Source: Corythoichthys intestinalis
Taxonomy: Eukaryota > Chordata > Actinopteri > Syngnathiformes > Syngnathidae
Length of the DNA stretch: 64,000 bases
NCBI RefSeq assembly: GCF_030265065.1
Contig: NC_080405.1
Coordinates: forward strand, 14,512,501 to 14,576,500
Direction: 5' to 3'
How positions within the stretch are numbered: the first letter of the stretch is position 1; every line of letters starts with the position of its first letter. The notes beneath the pieces were generated by a model. It did not search any database and was not told the DNA's origin. It was given only the letters and a program-made list of their open reading frames with translations. Below are positions 1 through 11,500 of the stretch, piece after piece. The translations under genes were made by a program, and so were the position numbers.

Positions 1-679
1 TCTCCAACAAAACGCAGCGGAAAGCAATACATGCAATGGCAGCACTTGTAATATGCCCATGGATGGCTGAAGGTTAAATTTTCTGTATTTGTAAAATGGT
101 TATAATTTTTTTACAGCAATCTCTAAAAAAAAATGTAACGAATTGCAATGTTAATACTGTACTTTATCTTGTTGTCATGAGCTGTGTAAGAATAGCAGGT
201 TATGATGTTGCAAGGCCTGTTCACAAATAATCTTTTTTCTAGATTAACCACCGACTACATCGAGTGGGCATCAGGAAGCGACTCCACATATGTTTAAAAG
301 AAGCCAGACTGGCTAGTTGTCGATGACATAATCAACTTACTTCTAATGGGATTTGCTATCTGACTAATTGCTTTGTGGTTGGTAATTGTGGCAATTGAGA
401 GTGATGTTGTGACAAAACACAGAGGTAATTCTTGAGTGAATGCCCTGTCGGTGGACGAGCTCTCAACCGTGTGGTCAGTACAGCGAAGGATAAAGTGATA
501 CACATTTACAGAGAGAGTTAAATTGAGATGACAGACAATCGTTTGGAAATGAAACTGTGCCATCTCATGGCTAGAAGGTCTAGAATGAACTCAATGAACT
601 TTTTTTCAATGTATTTATAGTCTCAAATATATGGTTACATTCTTCAGTCAGGAAAATGTGACAATAAGGCAGTTATGAT

Positions 680-1025
680 CGCATCCATTCATTTTCCTAA
701 CCACTTGTTCCCATTAGGGTTTCGTGAGCTGGAATTCATCCCTGCTGACATCGGTGAGAGCTGGGGTACACCCTGGAGTGGTTGCTAACCAAATTCAGGG
801 CAAATTGAGACTATTCATGCTCAGATTCAAACTTCTGGAAACTTTAGTGTCTACTCTTCTGAACTTTCCATATATGTTTCTGGGATGGTAAATGGTAAAT
901 GGTGTTATACTTATATAGCGCTTTTCCACCTTTCAAGGCGCTCAAAGCGCTTTACACTATCTCGCCATTCACCAGTATGTGGAAAGATTACTCGGAGGAA
1001 ACTAACACAAGCACAGGGAGATGAG
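680..1025. repeat. Two common teleost interspersed repeat fragments
   Basis: Around 685-790 the text resembles the dispersed fish repeat that reads like 'cattcattttcctaacc ... gggtacaccctggagtgg'. A degenerate relative appears near 31370-31470. Around 893-1020 is a second common fish repeat built on 'tatagcgcttttccacc' and 'caaagcgctttacac'. No coding potential or clean ends are visible. Family names are not certain. Confidence 0.4.
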
Positions 1026-1039
1026 ATTTGAAACCAAAG

Positions 1040-1607
1040 TAGAGCTGAAACTATCGATTATTTTAGTCGTCGATTAATCGATGAACTAGTTTGTTTGCAT
1101 AAAAAATTAAAACACCTGAGCTCAGCCTCAAATGGTATAAAAAAAATAAATAAATGACGATCTTAGTACAACAAAAGAACAATTGGCTAACTTACATATC
1201 AAAAGTCCGCTTGCTTAAATGCTATGAAATGCTAACATTTTTTTTCAATACTCTTAACAAAGGGTTCAAACACATATTCCCACAAAAAACAGCTGAATAT
1301 ACTTATAAACTAAATTAAGAGTGCATGGGGAAAAAAAATTAGCTACAACAAAAACATAGCTTATGTTGGTCTTAACAGGGAGCAGCTGGATTCAGCAATG
1401 TGAAATGATTTATGTCATATTCACTGTTGCCACCAGAGGGCAGTGTATCCACCCAAATCAATAAAAGTAAATGCAAACACTTTCAAAACAAAGCATTACA
1501 ACGCCACTTTAATTAAACAAATCCTCGAAGCAGCAACATTTAATTCAAATCTTTGTTTTTAATCGAATTGATTGAATCTAGTTAATCTATTAATTGTTGC
1601 AGCACTA
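1040..1607. mobile_element. Non-autonomous hAT-type element
   Basis: The left end TAGAGCTGAAACTATCGATT and the inverted right end (TAGTGCTGCAACAATTAATA on the minus strand) form imperfect terminal inverted repeats of the 'TAGTGCTGCAAC...ATCGATTAA' type common in fish. The flanks are AACCAAAG (1032-1039) and AACACAAG (1608-1615), matching at 6 of 8 bases as an aged 8-bp target duplication. The interior has no open frame of note. Confidence 0.7.
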
Positions 1608-2483
1608 AACACAAGCTCCAAATATAATTTCTTTTAGACAAACAAAGATGTAAAGTAGAGTAAGGTTCAGGCAGTGGCGTGTGATCTGGGGTGCTGAGGG
1701 TGTTGCAGCACCCCCTGGTGTTGGGTAGATTTTTTTTTTTTTTTTTTTTTAATAAATCAATAAAAAAAAGTTTTAAACTTTGGGGATTAACTATATATGT
1801 GGAAAAAGTTTTCTTGCTTTTCGAACAAAAAAAAAATTCTAAAATATATTTCAAGGTCGAAAATTAAGATGAGCATGATAGTTTAGAATAGTGCCCACCA
1901 AGGAAACGTTAGATGCAGATTTGGACCGTGGAGAACTTCAAATAGTTTGCATTGTAACCATAGAATTGTTTGTTGTTGCTGCTGAGCTGTCACCGTGCAG
2001 AGCGCTGTTGGATATATGTGTGCAATTTATTTGAGTGTTGTAAAAAGTGGGTGTTAGACTGAGGCTTACTGGACCTTTTACTTTTCAAATGTGTTTGTGT
2101 ATCATTGCACCGTCTCGCTGCAGGGATTTGCTTTATAATACATGGGCTATTTTATTTCCAATACAAAAACTCCAACACACACTATAGTTGAAACAGAACG
2201 CTGTCTTTGTTGTAGCCTCGTGGTACTATATAAACTATCCAGCATGTATGTGTATGACGAAAAAGCGCGAGCCTGACAAATTTGGACCGAAACGACTGTT
2301 TTTGGATGGGAAAAACAAAATGAGATCCGCAGCACCCCCTATTGTGTGTGACTTCCAGCACCCCTGGGCTCAGGGCGTTGCTGCCTTGTGATTAACATGT
2401 GTAATTGATGTACATCCGACCTGTCTCAGAAGCCTCTGTTGCGGTATATTGGCATGACAGCCTTCCAAATGTAATGTAATATG

Positions 2484-3094
2484 CAGAGGTGGGTAGTAAC
2501 GCGTTTACTTGAGTAACTTTTTGAGAAAAATGTACTTCTAGTAGTTTTACTATAGCCATACTTTTTTATTTTCACTTGAGTAGATTTGTGAAGAAGAAAA
2601 AGCTACTCTTACTCGAAAGCACAGATTTTAGCCTCACTCCCAGTTTTTATTTGGCGCCGATTGACCACAGAAAACTGGAGATATGATCCTTTTACTTTCA
2701 TAATAGGAAATATATGTTCTCAACTCGTGGGCACTCATGCTCTTTGGACGAATGATGCTTCATTTCTGTATTTTATTTATCTTTCTTTTTTTGTATTTCT
2801 TTGGCTTAATATGGTTATTTAGTAGGTTATAGACTTCTTCTTCAAAGTATAATAACAGTTCAAATAGATAACCTTGTGCTGAGAAAAAAAAATACCATTG
2901 TTAAAATAAAATAATCAAACATTATAAGCAGTTACAATGTTACGCATTAATTGCGTATTCTTTTCACCAAATACTTTTTTACTTGTACTTGAGTACATTT
3001 TTGTATGACTAATTTTACTTTTACTTGAGTAATATTATTTTAAAGTAATACTACTCTTACTTGATAAAATGTTTGGCTACTCTCCCCACCTCTT
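2484..3094. mobile_element. Non-autonomous hAT-type element (CAGAGGTGGG ends)
   Basis: It begins CAGAGGTGGGTAGTAACG and ends with the inverse ...CTCTCCCCACCTCTT, with subterminal 'acttgagtaa' motifs on both sides. Flanking octamers GTAATATG (2476-2483) and GTAATGTG (3095-3102) match at 7 of 8 bases. It is about 611 bp with no protein. Confidence 0.75.
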
Positions 3095-3987
3095 GTAATG
3101 TGCTTGCCAATAGTTGACAATGGTACTTTGACAGGAAACACAAATATTTTGCATTTTTACAGATGACAGTTTTCAAAGTAACCTTGTACCTGCTAGTGGT
3201 AAACTTTGTTTTTATGATAGCTTTTTTAAAATGTCTTCCAACAGCTAGGATTTACTGACTTATTGTTAAGTTATCCCAAGAATATTACCTGACAGGCTGA
3301 CACCCTTTTTTTTGTAGCTAAAATAATTGGAATGCACTACTTTCCAGTATTTGTCCCATATGACTAATGTGTACTTCTACTCCCAGCAATGCCAGACACT
3401 GAACTCGAGACCGATGCTATTCAAAACCCAGCAACTTTCAAGCATCACTGTATTTCTCTATGTGATAAAATGAGCTATATTGATTTTGAATGAAATCTGA
3501 CGCAAGATGGCCCAAGATGGTAGCTGAGGTCCTATTTCAGCTTCCATTTCAGCCCTCTTCCTGTCACAAGTGTCGACTGAGCTCTTGGGAATTTTTGTTA
3601 AATATCAACACAAGAGCCTTGTGCATGTTAATGGAGGATTTGGCTGTCTTTACTGATGCAATAATCGTGATTTGCGGGAGAAAAATCTCATGGCACACCA
3701 CACAAAAAAAATTAAAATGTCACAGTATATATAATGAAATAATGAGGCTCTTGTGCTGACAAATTTATATGCGATTTTTCATATTTTTCAGACCAATTAA
3801 GTACAATTGGATAATTTCCTACAACATTTAACCACATTTTGTTTTTTTCAAGGCGGCGTAGCACTTTTTAATAGGGCTACATTTAGTTTGCTGATGATTC
3901 TGATTTATTGCCAGTCAGTGTTGTTTGTGGCAGCCTTTCAAGTTTTTGTCTTCATCTTAGTCTTGTGGACTATTAAAGTTGTTAGAA

Positions 3988-4893
3988 CATAGACTTCATA
4001 ATGTATTGATGGGACACGGGGCCGATTCAAAGGGGTCCTATCTCCGTCAAAGCTGACCGAGTGGAAACACAGAGAAAGAGCTTTTTTTGTTGAAAATTAT
4101 TGTGGATAAATGCTTAAATCCCTGAATTCTTTATAGATATGTAAATGGAACAGTCTCGATTCTTGGTTAAAACCCCAAAAAAACGTGCAGGTAGCATTTG
4201 TTTTACGTAAATATTGCGAACTATGAGGCTAGACAGTAAGGAAATTAGCGGCCACCATATGTAAACAAAGAGCTTTTTCCGTTGAAAATTCTTGTGAATA
4301 AATGCTTAAATCCCTGAATTCTTTATGGACCTAAAGCAGTCTCAATTCTTGGTTCAAAGCAAAAAAAACGGGCAGTTAGCATTTATTTTACGTAAATATG
4401 TCGAATGTGATGCTAGTTAAGTCACTGTGGCGGCCCCTTTAGTACAACAAAGAGCTTTTTCTGTTGAAAATTCTTGTGAACAAATGCTTAAATCCCTGAA
4501 TTCTTTATAGATATGGATGTAAAACAGTCTCGATTCTTGGTTAAAAGCAAAAAAAACTGGCAGTTAGCATTTATTTCACGTAAATATTGCGAAGTATAAT
4601 GCCAATGCTGTAGCGGCTAATTTCTCCCAATGATTTTTTTACACAGCGTTTCAAAATGCATGCATGGTACGAAAAATATAATAATTACCTTGAATCCTCG
4701 AACAAATCACTCATGAGACAATCCTTCCTGTTTGTATGCGGTACAATTTCAGCTTTTGTACTTTTTCAACATCCGGCGTTGGTTCGCTGCATGTGACTGC
4801 GAATAACTGAAGCGGATTGTGGGTTGGCCCCCTACTTGAAGGCGTGGTGCACTAATGGTCGAATCTGACCAGTCAATCGTTATGAAGTCTATG
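3988..4893. mobile_element. Inverted-repeat element nested in the hAT
   Basis: Terminal inverted repeats read CATAGACTTCATAATG at the left and its inverse ...CGTTATGAAGTCTATG at the right. It splits the host hAT sequence, with TTAGA present on both sides as a likely target duplication. A partial copy of the same family starts near 7189 ('catagacgtcattatgtattgacggg'). The superfamily is unknown to me. Confidence 0.65.
4074..4640. repeat. Three tandem copies of a ~185-bp unit
   Basis: Each unit opens with 'aaagagctttttccgttgaaaattcttgtg' type sequence, continues through 'aaatgcttaaatccctg' and 'cagtctcgattcttgg', and ends in a 'tagcatttgttttacgtaaat' type stretch. Units start near 4074, 4266 and 4447. 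A single related unit sits near 7290-7370. The array lies wholly inside the 3988-4893 element. Confidence 0.7.
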
Positions 4894-5564
4894 ATTAGAC
4901 TTCATCATATTTTAGTCATTTCAAAATGTGTTTGTCTTCGTCTAGTTTTTGTTGAGGGAAACTAATTGCATCTAGTTTTAGTCAACGTTTACTCAAACTT
5001 TTCGTCTGTAAAATTCAAAAGCTTCATTACAAAAATAGATTAAACATTTTCGAATATACATTGAAAGACGAGCACAAATTGTAGCATCCACAAGTATCGA
5101 CAAATCTTTCACGTGATAATACATACTCAGCAGGAAAACAGTACATTATTTTCAATTATACCCACCTGAAGGCTACGAACTCTATGTAAAAAAATGGTGG
5201 CTGAGAGTCTAACAGGACGCTCGCCGTTAATAATAGCCTAAAGCTAACGTGAACGTTAATGCTATGCTAACGCTACGAGTTACCAGACACTTGCTACGAT
5301 GCAGGCTAACTACACATAAAATATCACACATTGTGAGTGTTTGACGGGAACTATGGCCCATTTTCGTCTCGTTCTCATCTCGTCAGATGAAAACTGGCAT
5401 TCTTTTTGTTACATATTAGTCTTCTAAGACACGTTTTTAGCTCGTTATCGTCTTGTCATCTTCATGAAAAAGTTGTTCGTCGACGAAATAGTTTCGTTAT
5501 AGTCATCGTTGACGAAAACAACACTGTTGCCAGTTGATAAAAGAATCTGTCCGTTGTCTTGTAG

Positions 5565-8500
5565 GTTCTTTTAAGAGGAGGAAGAGGAAATCCATCATCG
5601 TCACAGTGATGCTGCTCATTGTGTCGGTGCTCATCCTCGTCTTCGGCCTGGCAGCAACGACCAGGACGCAAAACATCACAGTTGGGGGCTACTACCCGGG
5701 CCTCATTGTGAGTTTGCATGGAACAGACACACACGCGCTGCCATTATCAAAACATGTGAAGTAAACGAGTGCTTTCCACTCACAACAGATGAAGGGTGTT
5801 GGGTAAATTTTCCTAGCATTTATTATTCAGCATCTATGTCATTAGAGGCTGAGAGAGGTAAAGACTCTTTGCCATTCATTTGTTTTCTCTACTTTTACAA
5901 TTCTGAGACCAAGGGCGTAGGTTTGGTCTCAACATTGGTTGGGGCGATATCACAGCATAACCTGCATGCGCACTTTTTGCTGGGGACGGGACATGAATAA
6001 GACCAAACAGATTGGGTGAACGGGAGTCAGAGCTACATTTCCCAGAAATATGAACCTAATTAATTGACAGGCTAAATAATCAATGCAAAATAAATCTGTA
6101 TTGCCTTGTACTAACTTTCATGTGTATTGGTTCTGTTGAAACACAGTTCGATTCAAACCTTTGTTTTCAAAAACTACTAAAGAAACATTTTGAAAACTTC
6201 CAGAATAAATGTCTGGATTTTATTAGCAAATTTAAATTGCAATATTTGAACATAAATTATATTAACATACAAAATAAATACGCACTTGTTAATAATTGCT
6301 GAACTATCCAGGAATGCATAAGAATAAACATTTGTTTTCAGATCATTCAACATTGTCTAAATAACTAAATATAACAAAAAAGCTAAATAATAAAAAAAAA
6401 AAAATAGTAATAAAAATGGAGCCTTCCTTCAGGTAAAACACTACTGCTTTTGTCCACAAGCACAGCTAAACGCAACAAAAAAAAAATGAAAACTTTTAAA
6501 CTCGACTATGATTAATGTATGATTATCTGAAAATCTTATCCAAAAAAAAAAAAAAAAACCCCAATAAATAATGTAGAGAATAAATAGATAAATATATTTT
6601 AAATGTTTTTATTTGTTTGCGTTTGTGGGGGAAAAAATGGACCGGCACATTCAGCAAGAAAAAAGGGTAAACGTAAGTCTGAACATAATGAGAATAATTC
6701 ACTTATGAATGGTAGGGTCAATTCTAACCGTACAACATATGGAAAGACAATCTAAATGACTGATATAACTGAAGTCATTATATAATGCAAAGAAGGTTTT
6801 TTAATAGTTGGTGGGGGCAATTTGAGCATCCTGAAAAGTTGCTAGTGTTATGTCTCTGCCGTCCCTATGCAAACCTACGCCTTTGTCCAAGACACACGGT
6901 ATTGTATGGTTTAAAATGACATTCTAAATTAGAAAAGGCAATTTCTGGTAAAATTACATAGAAATGCTTTCATGCTGATCGGTAAACTCTGGACTCACTC
7001 ACTTCCTGTTTTTTGGGGGGGTCACTTCTGTATGACTTCTTGATGATTTCGTGTGACTTCTTGTTAATATTGGGGCATTTACGTGTGACTTCCTGTTGAT
7101 TGGGGGCATTTAAAGTTCACGTCTCATGGCTTTTTTGGTCATTTCCTGTTGATTTTGGGTTACTTCATATCAAGGGCATAGGTTTGCCCCATAGACGTCA
7201 TTATGTATTGACGGGACACGGGGCCGATGAATAGAGGGCCTGCATTGTTGGTGAGGCCGTCAAAACTGACTGAGTAGAATCACAGACAAAGTGCTTTTTC
7301 CGTTGGAAATTCCTGTGAATAAATGCTTAAATCCCTGAGGTCTTTATAGATATGTACGTAAAACAGTCTTGGACTTCAGAACTTGTGCAACACAACATGC
7401 CTACTGTCCGCCACAGCTGAACATGAAAAGTGAAAGTAAAAAGTCCTCTCTAACTCTGTCACGTCAGCCACGCGGTGCGTTCAGGTACCCCACACAAAAC
7501 ACATTCGCCACATTAGAACGCGATTCGTTACATTATTACAGGTCTTATTATTATTATTATGACTATTACAGTGTTTTTCCTATTTTTATTTATAATTTAT
7601 TTGTTTTGCTCTGTGTAATTGCTGTTTGCAATAGTACCAGCAGTATTTGTCATGGATTTAGTGTAGGTTTTCAGGCTGTGGAACTAATTATTGGAATTAT
7701 AGTGTATTCTCATGCGAAAATCCTGCTCGACATACGACCATTTCCACTTACAAACACAGTCCTGGAACGGATTTACTTCGTATGTAGTGGTACAACTGTA
7801 TGTATATCCACAATAATAAAGTGTACACATTTTATGTCAGATTCTCTCAGTAACTGTTTCATAGGAGTAAGCACAAGTTAACCCCTGTGTAAAAAACAAT
7901 AAAAAAAAGGGTCCGACATTCACAGGAGTTTAGTTAATGGTGAGTGATAAGTGGCCATTTCAATCTATCCCTTAAGCCATGTTCTCTCTCCTTCCAGCTG
8001 GGCTTTGGCTCTTTCCTGGGAATCATCGGCTCCCATTTGATCGAGAACAAGAGGCAGATGGTAAGCACTTTGATGGAGGCGTCATCTGGTGAGGACAGTG
8101 CCAATCGCACTGGCCCCAGTCACCTTCCGGCAAGTTTGTTAATTGTGCCAATGTAATGACACAACACCCAAGCAGAGCCAAGTCGGGCCTGCAGAGGTTT
8201 GCGCCGCTGTTCCTGAGCGAAGTGAGCCGCGTCCAGAAATAGATGCAAACTGTAAGAGGATCAGGCCAGATGTCCACACAGGAATGCAGGCAGGGAAACT
8301 GCAGTGGAAAGGGGCTGTCAAAGTTGACGTGAGGAATGACTTTGGCCCGTGACAAGTTGGCCAACAGGGCGGCAGAGATTGGACGGCGAGCGCTTCAGTC
8401 AGCGTGCGCTGTGACGGCTGAGGCCACATGGTTGACCACTTGTTTACATCTTTAAAATCTTGTTGCTGATGATTTACGCTGAGGAGCTTTATGTGTGTTT

Positions 8501-11500
8501 ATTGGCTTCGGTAGTAGCTGGCTTAACGGTACATTTCCCTTCACACTATAACAAGGGTGTCAAACTAATTTTGGTTCGCAGGCCACAATCGTGGCATTTA
8601 GATCACATAGTTGTCAGCTCAGTTTATTTTCGGCCAATTACTTAACTGGCTGCCATTGACAACGCTAGACGTCCAATCCATTTTGATTGGGAGGGGTTGA
8701 ATAAACATTCGTCACTGAAATATGAACATTCAATGCTAGTCTTCACAGTTTAAGTGAAATTTTGAGGGTACATATGCGACACTTCCTGTACATTTTGGTG
8801 CATTCTATTCCCGGTTGATTTGGCAATCCCTGTTGGTTTTGGGCAGTGTTGTTTTCGTCAACAATGACGATAACAAAAATATTTCGTGAATGAACACTTT
8901 TTTTCATGACGATGACGATACGATAACGAGCTAAAAATGTGTTTTAGGAGATTAAAACATAATGAAATGAATGCCAGACGAGAGGAGAACGCGACCAAAA
9001 TGCGCAATAGTTTCTGTCATGTGTTCATTATATGTGACATTTTAACTGTAGTTAGCCTGCATCGTGGCAGTGTCTGTTTGTGTCACTAATGTGACGTCTT
9101 GCGCGCCCCCCTCCCCGACTCAGCATGGTGTCGTCTCTAGTCTCCATGCAGGCTTGCACACACAGTAAGATTTGTTTTCTTATCTTGGCCATGGAGAAGA
9201 TGCGCTGAGTGATCATCACACACTAAATGTAACTCATAGCGATACCATAGCATTCCCGCTCGCGTTAGCATTAGGCTAATGCTTACGACGAATATCCTCT
9301 GACTACCTTCATTTCATACAGTTCGTGGCGTCTAAGTGGGTATAGTCAATTGAAAATAATGTACTGTTTTCCTGCTGAGTGTGTATTATCACCAAGTTGG
9401 TGTTGTCCTTGAAGATGCTACAATACGTGCTCGTCCGTCAATGTTCATTCGAAATAGTTGGAAACTTTGATCTGTTTGCCGTAATTTTCGCACTACAAGG
9501 CGCACCTGACTATAAGCTGCCACCCACCAAATTTGACACGCAAACGGCATTTGTTCATAGATAAACCGCACTGGACTATAAGCCGCAGCTGTCCTCACTG
9601 TATTATGAGATATTTACTCCAAAAGATATCAACCAGTAACCCTGTATTTGACAGTGGCATCATAACACTGTCATAAGACCAAATGAGCCACCATGCAAAG
9701 CTTCATTGCTTCAAGAAGCTTCAAGTTTGCCCATCACTGTTCTCTTGGGGGAGACAGATAACCTCTGCTGCCACCTGGTGTCAACACTCTTGTTGTCCAA
9801 CATGCCTACTAGCATGTATTACAGTGCTACAGATGTAAATAACAAATCAAAATTCATGTTCAGTGCTAATTATTTCTTCAGTTACTGTCCTAGTTGTTTC
9901 ATTCATTGCTCGTTATGGAATTTGGTAACACTTTATTTGACAGTGGCACCATAAGACTGTCATTAGACCCTCATAATTATGACATGACACTGCCATGAGC
10001 ATTAGTAAATGCTTATGACAGACGTCATTTTATGTCATCCAGCAAATTATCTCCTTTTTGAACAGATGTAAAAGATGGACATAAATGGAGTTAGTGACAA
10101 AATTTGCCGGATGACACTTAATGACATCAGTCATAAGCATTAATTAATGCCCATGATAATATCATGCCATAATTCTGACGGCCTTATGCCAGTCCTAAGA
10201 CGCCACTATCAAATAAAGTGTTACCTATTAACCCAAATCAATCAAAGAAGTCGCACTGGACTATAAGCCGCAGGATTCAAAATGAGGGAAAAAAGTAGCG
10301 GCCTATAGTCCGAAAATTATGGTATTTATTTTTGGAGTAAAATTGAATATTTCCAGACAGAAACATTTTTATTAAACGTTAATTAAACTAGATGAAATAA
10401 GTCTTGAGTTTTCGTCAGCAAAAACTAGAGGAAGACAAACACATTTTGAGATGACTAAAATATGACTAAGACTCATAAGTATTATCATCCAAAAGAATAA
10501 GACGAAGACCAAAATTAAAAGGGCTGCCAAAACAACACTAGTTTTGGGGCATTTTTGGGTCACTTCCTTATTAACTCATTGTCTGCCATTGACGACACGA
10601 GACGGCCAATCTACTTTGACTGTTAGGGGGCGAATTAACCAAAGTTACCGCTGACAGAAAAGTGAGCCAAGTGCAGTCGTGCGCACAGTTGCACAGTTGA
10701 TCATACCAGTGTTGTTTTCGTCAACAATGACAATAACGAAAATATTTTCTCAACGAACACTTTTATCATGGCGATGTCGAGACGATAACGAGCTAAAAAC
10801 GTGTTTTGGGGGACTAAAACATAACGAGCCTAATGCCAGTTTTCGTCTTATGAGACGAAACCAAGACAAAAATGCGCAATAGGTTTCGTCACATGTTCAC
10901 ATTGTATGTGTAGTTAGCCTGCATCATAGCAGTGTCTGGTTGTGTCACTCAAGTGATGTGCTGCACCCCTGCCACTCACCAGTGCAGTGTCCTCTCCAGT
11001 CTACAGGCTTGCACACACGGTAAGATTTGTTTTCTTGGCCAGAGAAAATATGCAATGTTGGTTTAGCCTTTAAAGGTCTTTGCTGAGTGATCATCACACA
11101 CTAAATGTAACTCATAGCGTTAGCACAGCATTCACATTTGTGTTAGCATTAGGCTAATGCTCATTGAGAGCGTCCTCTTAAACTCTTGGACAACATTTTT
11201 TTTTTACATACAGTTCGTGACGTCCAGGTGGGTCTAATTAATTGAAAATAATGTACTGTTTTCCTGCTGAGTGTGCATTATCACCAAGTTAGCGTTGTCC
11301 TTGTAGACACAACAATACAGTATGTGCTCGTCTGTCAATGTTCATTCGAAATAGTTAGAAACCTTGATTTATGTTTGGAGTAATTTTTTTTTTTTAATTT
11401 CACAGACGAAAATAATTTTAGTAACATCAGCTAAATCTACACTAAATTAGTTTTGAGTTTTCGTCAACAAAAACTAGACGAAGACAAACACATTTTGAGA

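Larger units (their letters stand above)
3916..5526. mobile_element. hAT-type element just upstream of a tmem255a exon
   Basis: Ends are CAGTGTTGTTTGTGGCAGCC and ...GACGAAAACAACACTG. The 8-bp target duplication TTGCCAGT is perfect on both sides (3908-3915 and 5527-5534). It is the same family as the copies at 8844-10540 and 10707-11586. The interior is interrupted by another element at 3988-4893. The right flank lies only 30 bp before the tmem255a exon that starts at 5565. Confidence 0.85.
8844..10540. mobile_element. hAT-type element (CAGTGTTGTTTTCG family), copy 2
   Basis: It begins CAGTGTTGTTTTCGTCAACA, ends ...GCCAAAACAACACTA, and is flanked by perfect GTTTTGGG octamers (8836-8843 and 10541-10548). 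It is expanded to about 1.7 kb by the nested element at 9479-10322. Confidence 0.85.

Noticed and set aside
4074-4640. CRISPR array
   Set aside because: Repeat units are ~185 bp and adjoining, without spacers; the genome is eukaryotic.
1-5564. First coding exon of tmem255a
   Set aside because: I looked for a short ATG exon ending in G before a GT donor with MSLPDS-like residues and found none convincing, so it is probably upstream of the window.
8023-8429. Overlapping frames next to a tmem255a exon
   Set aside because: Low-complexity, conflicting frames in intron sequence; no similarity recognised.
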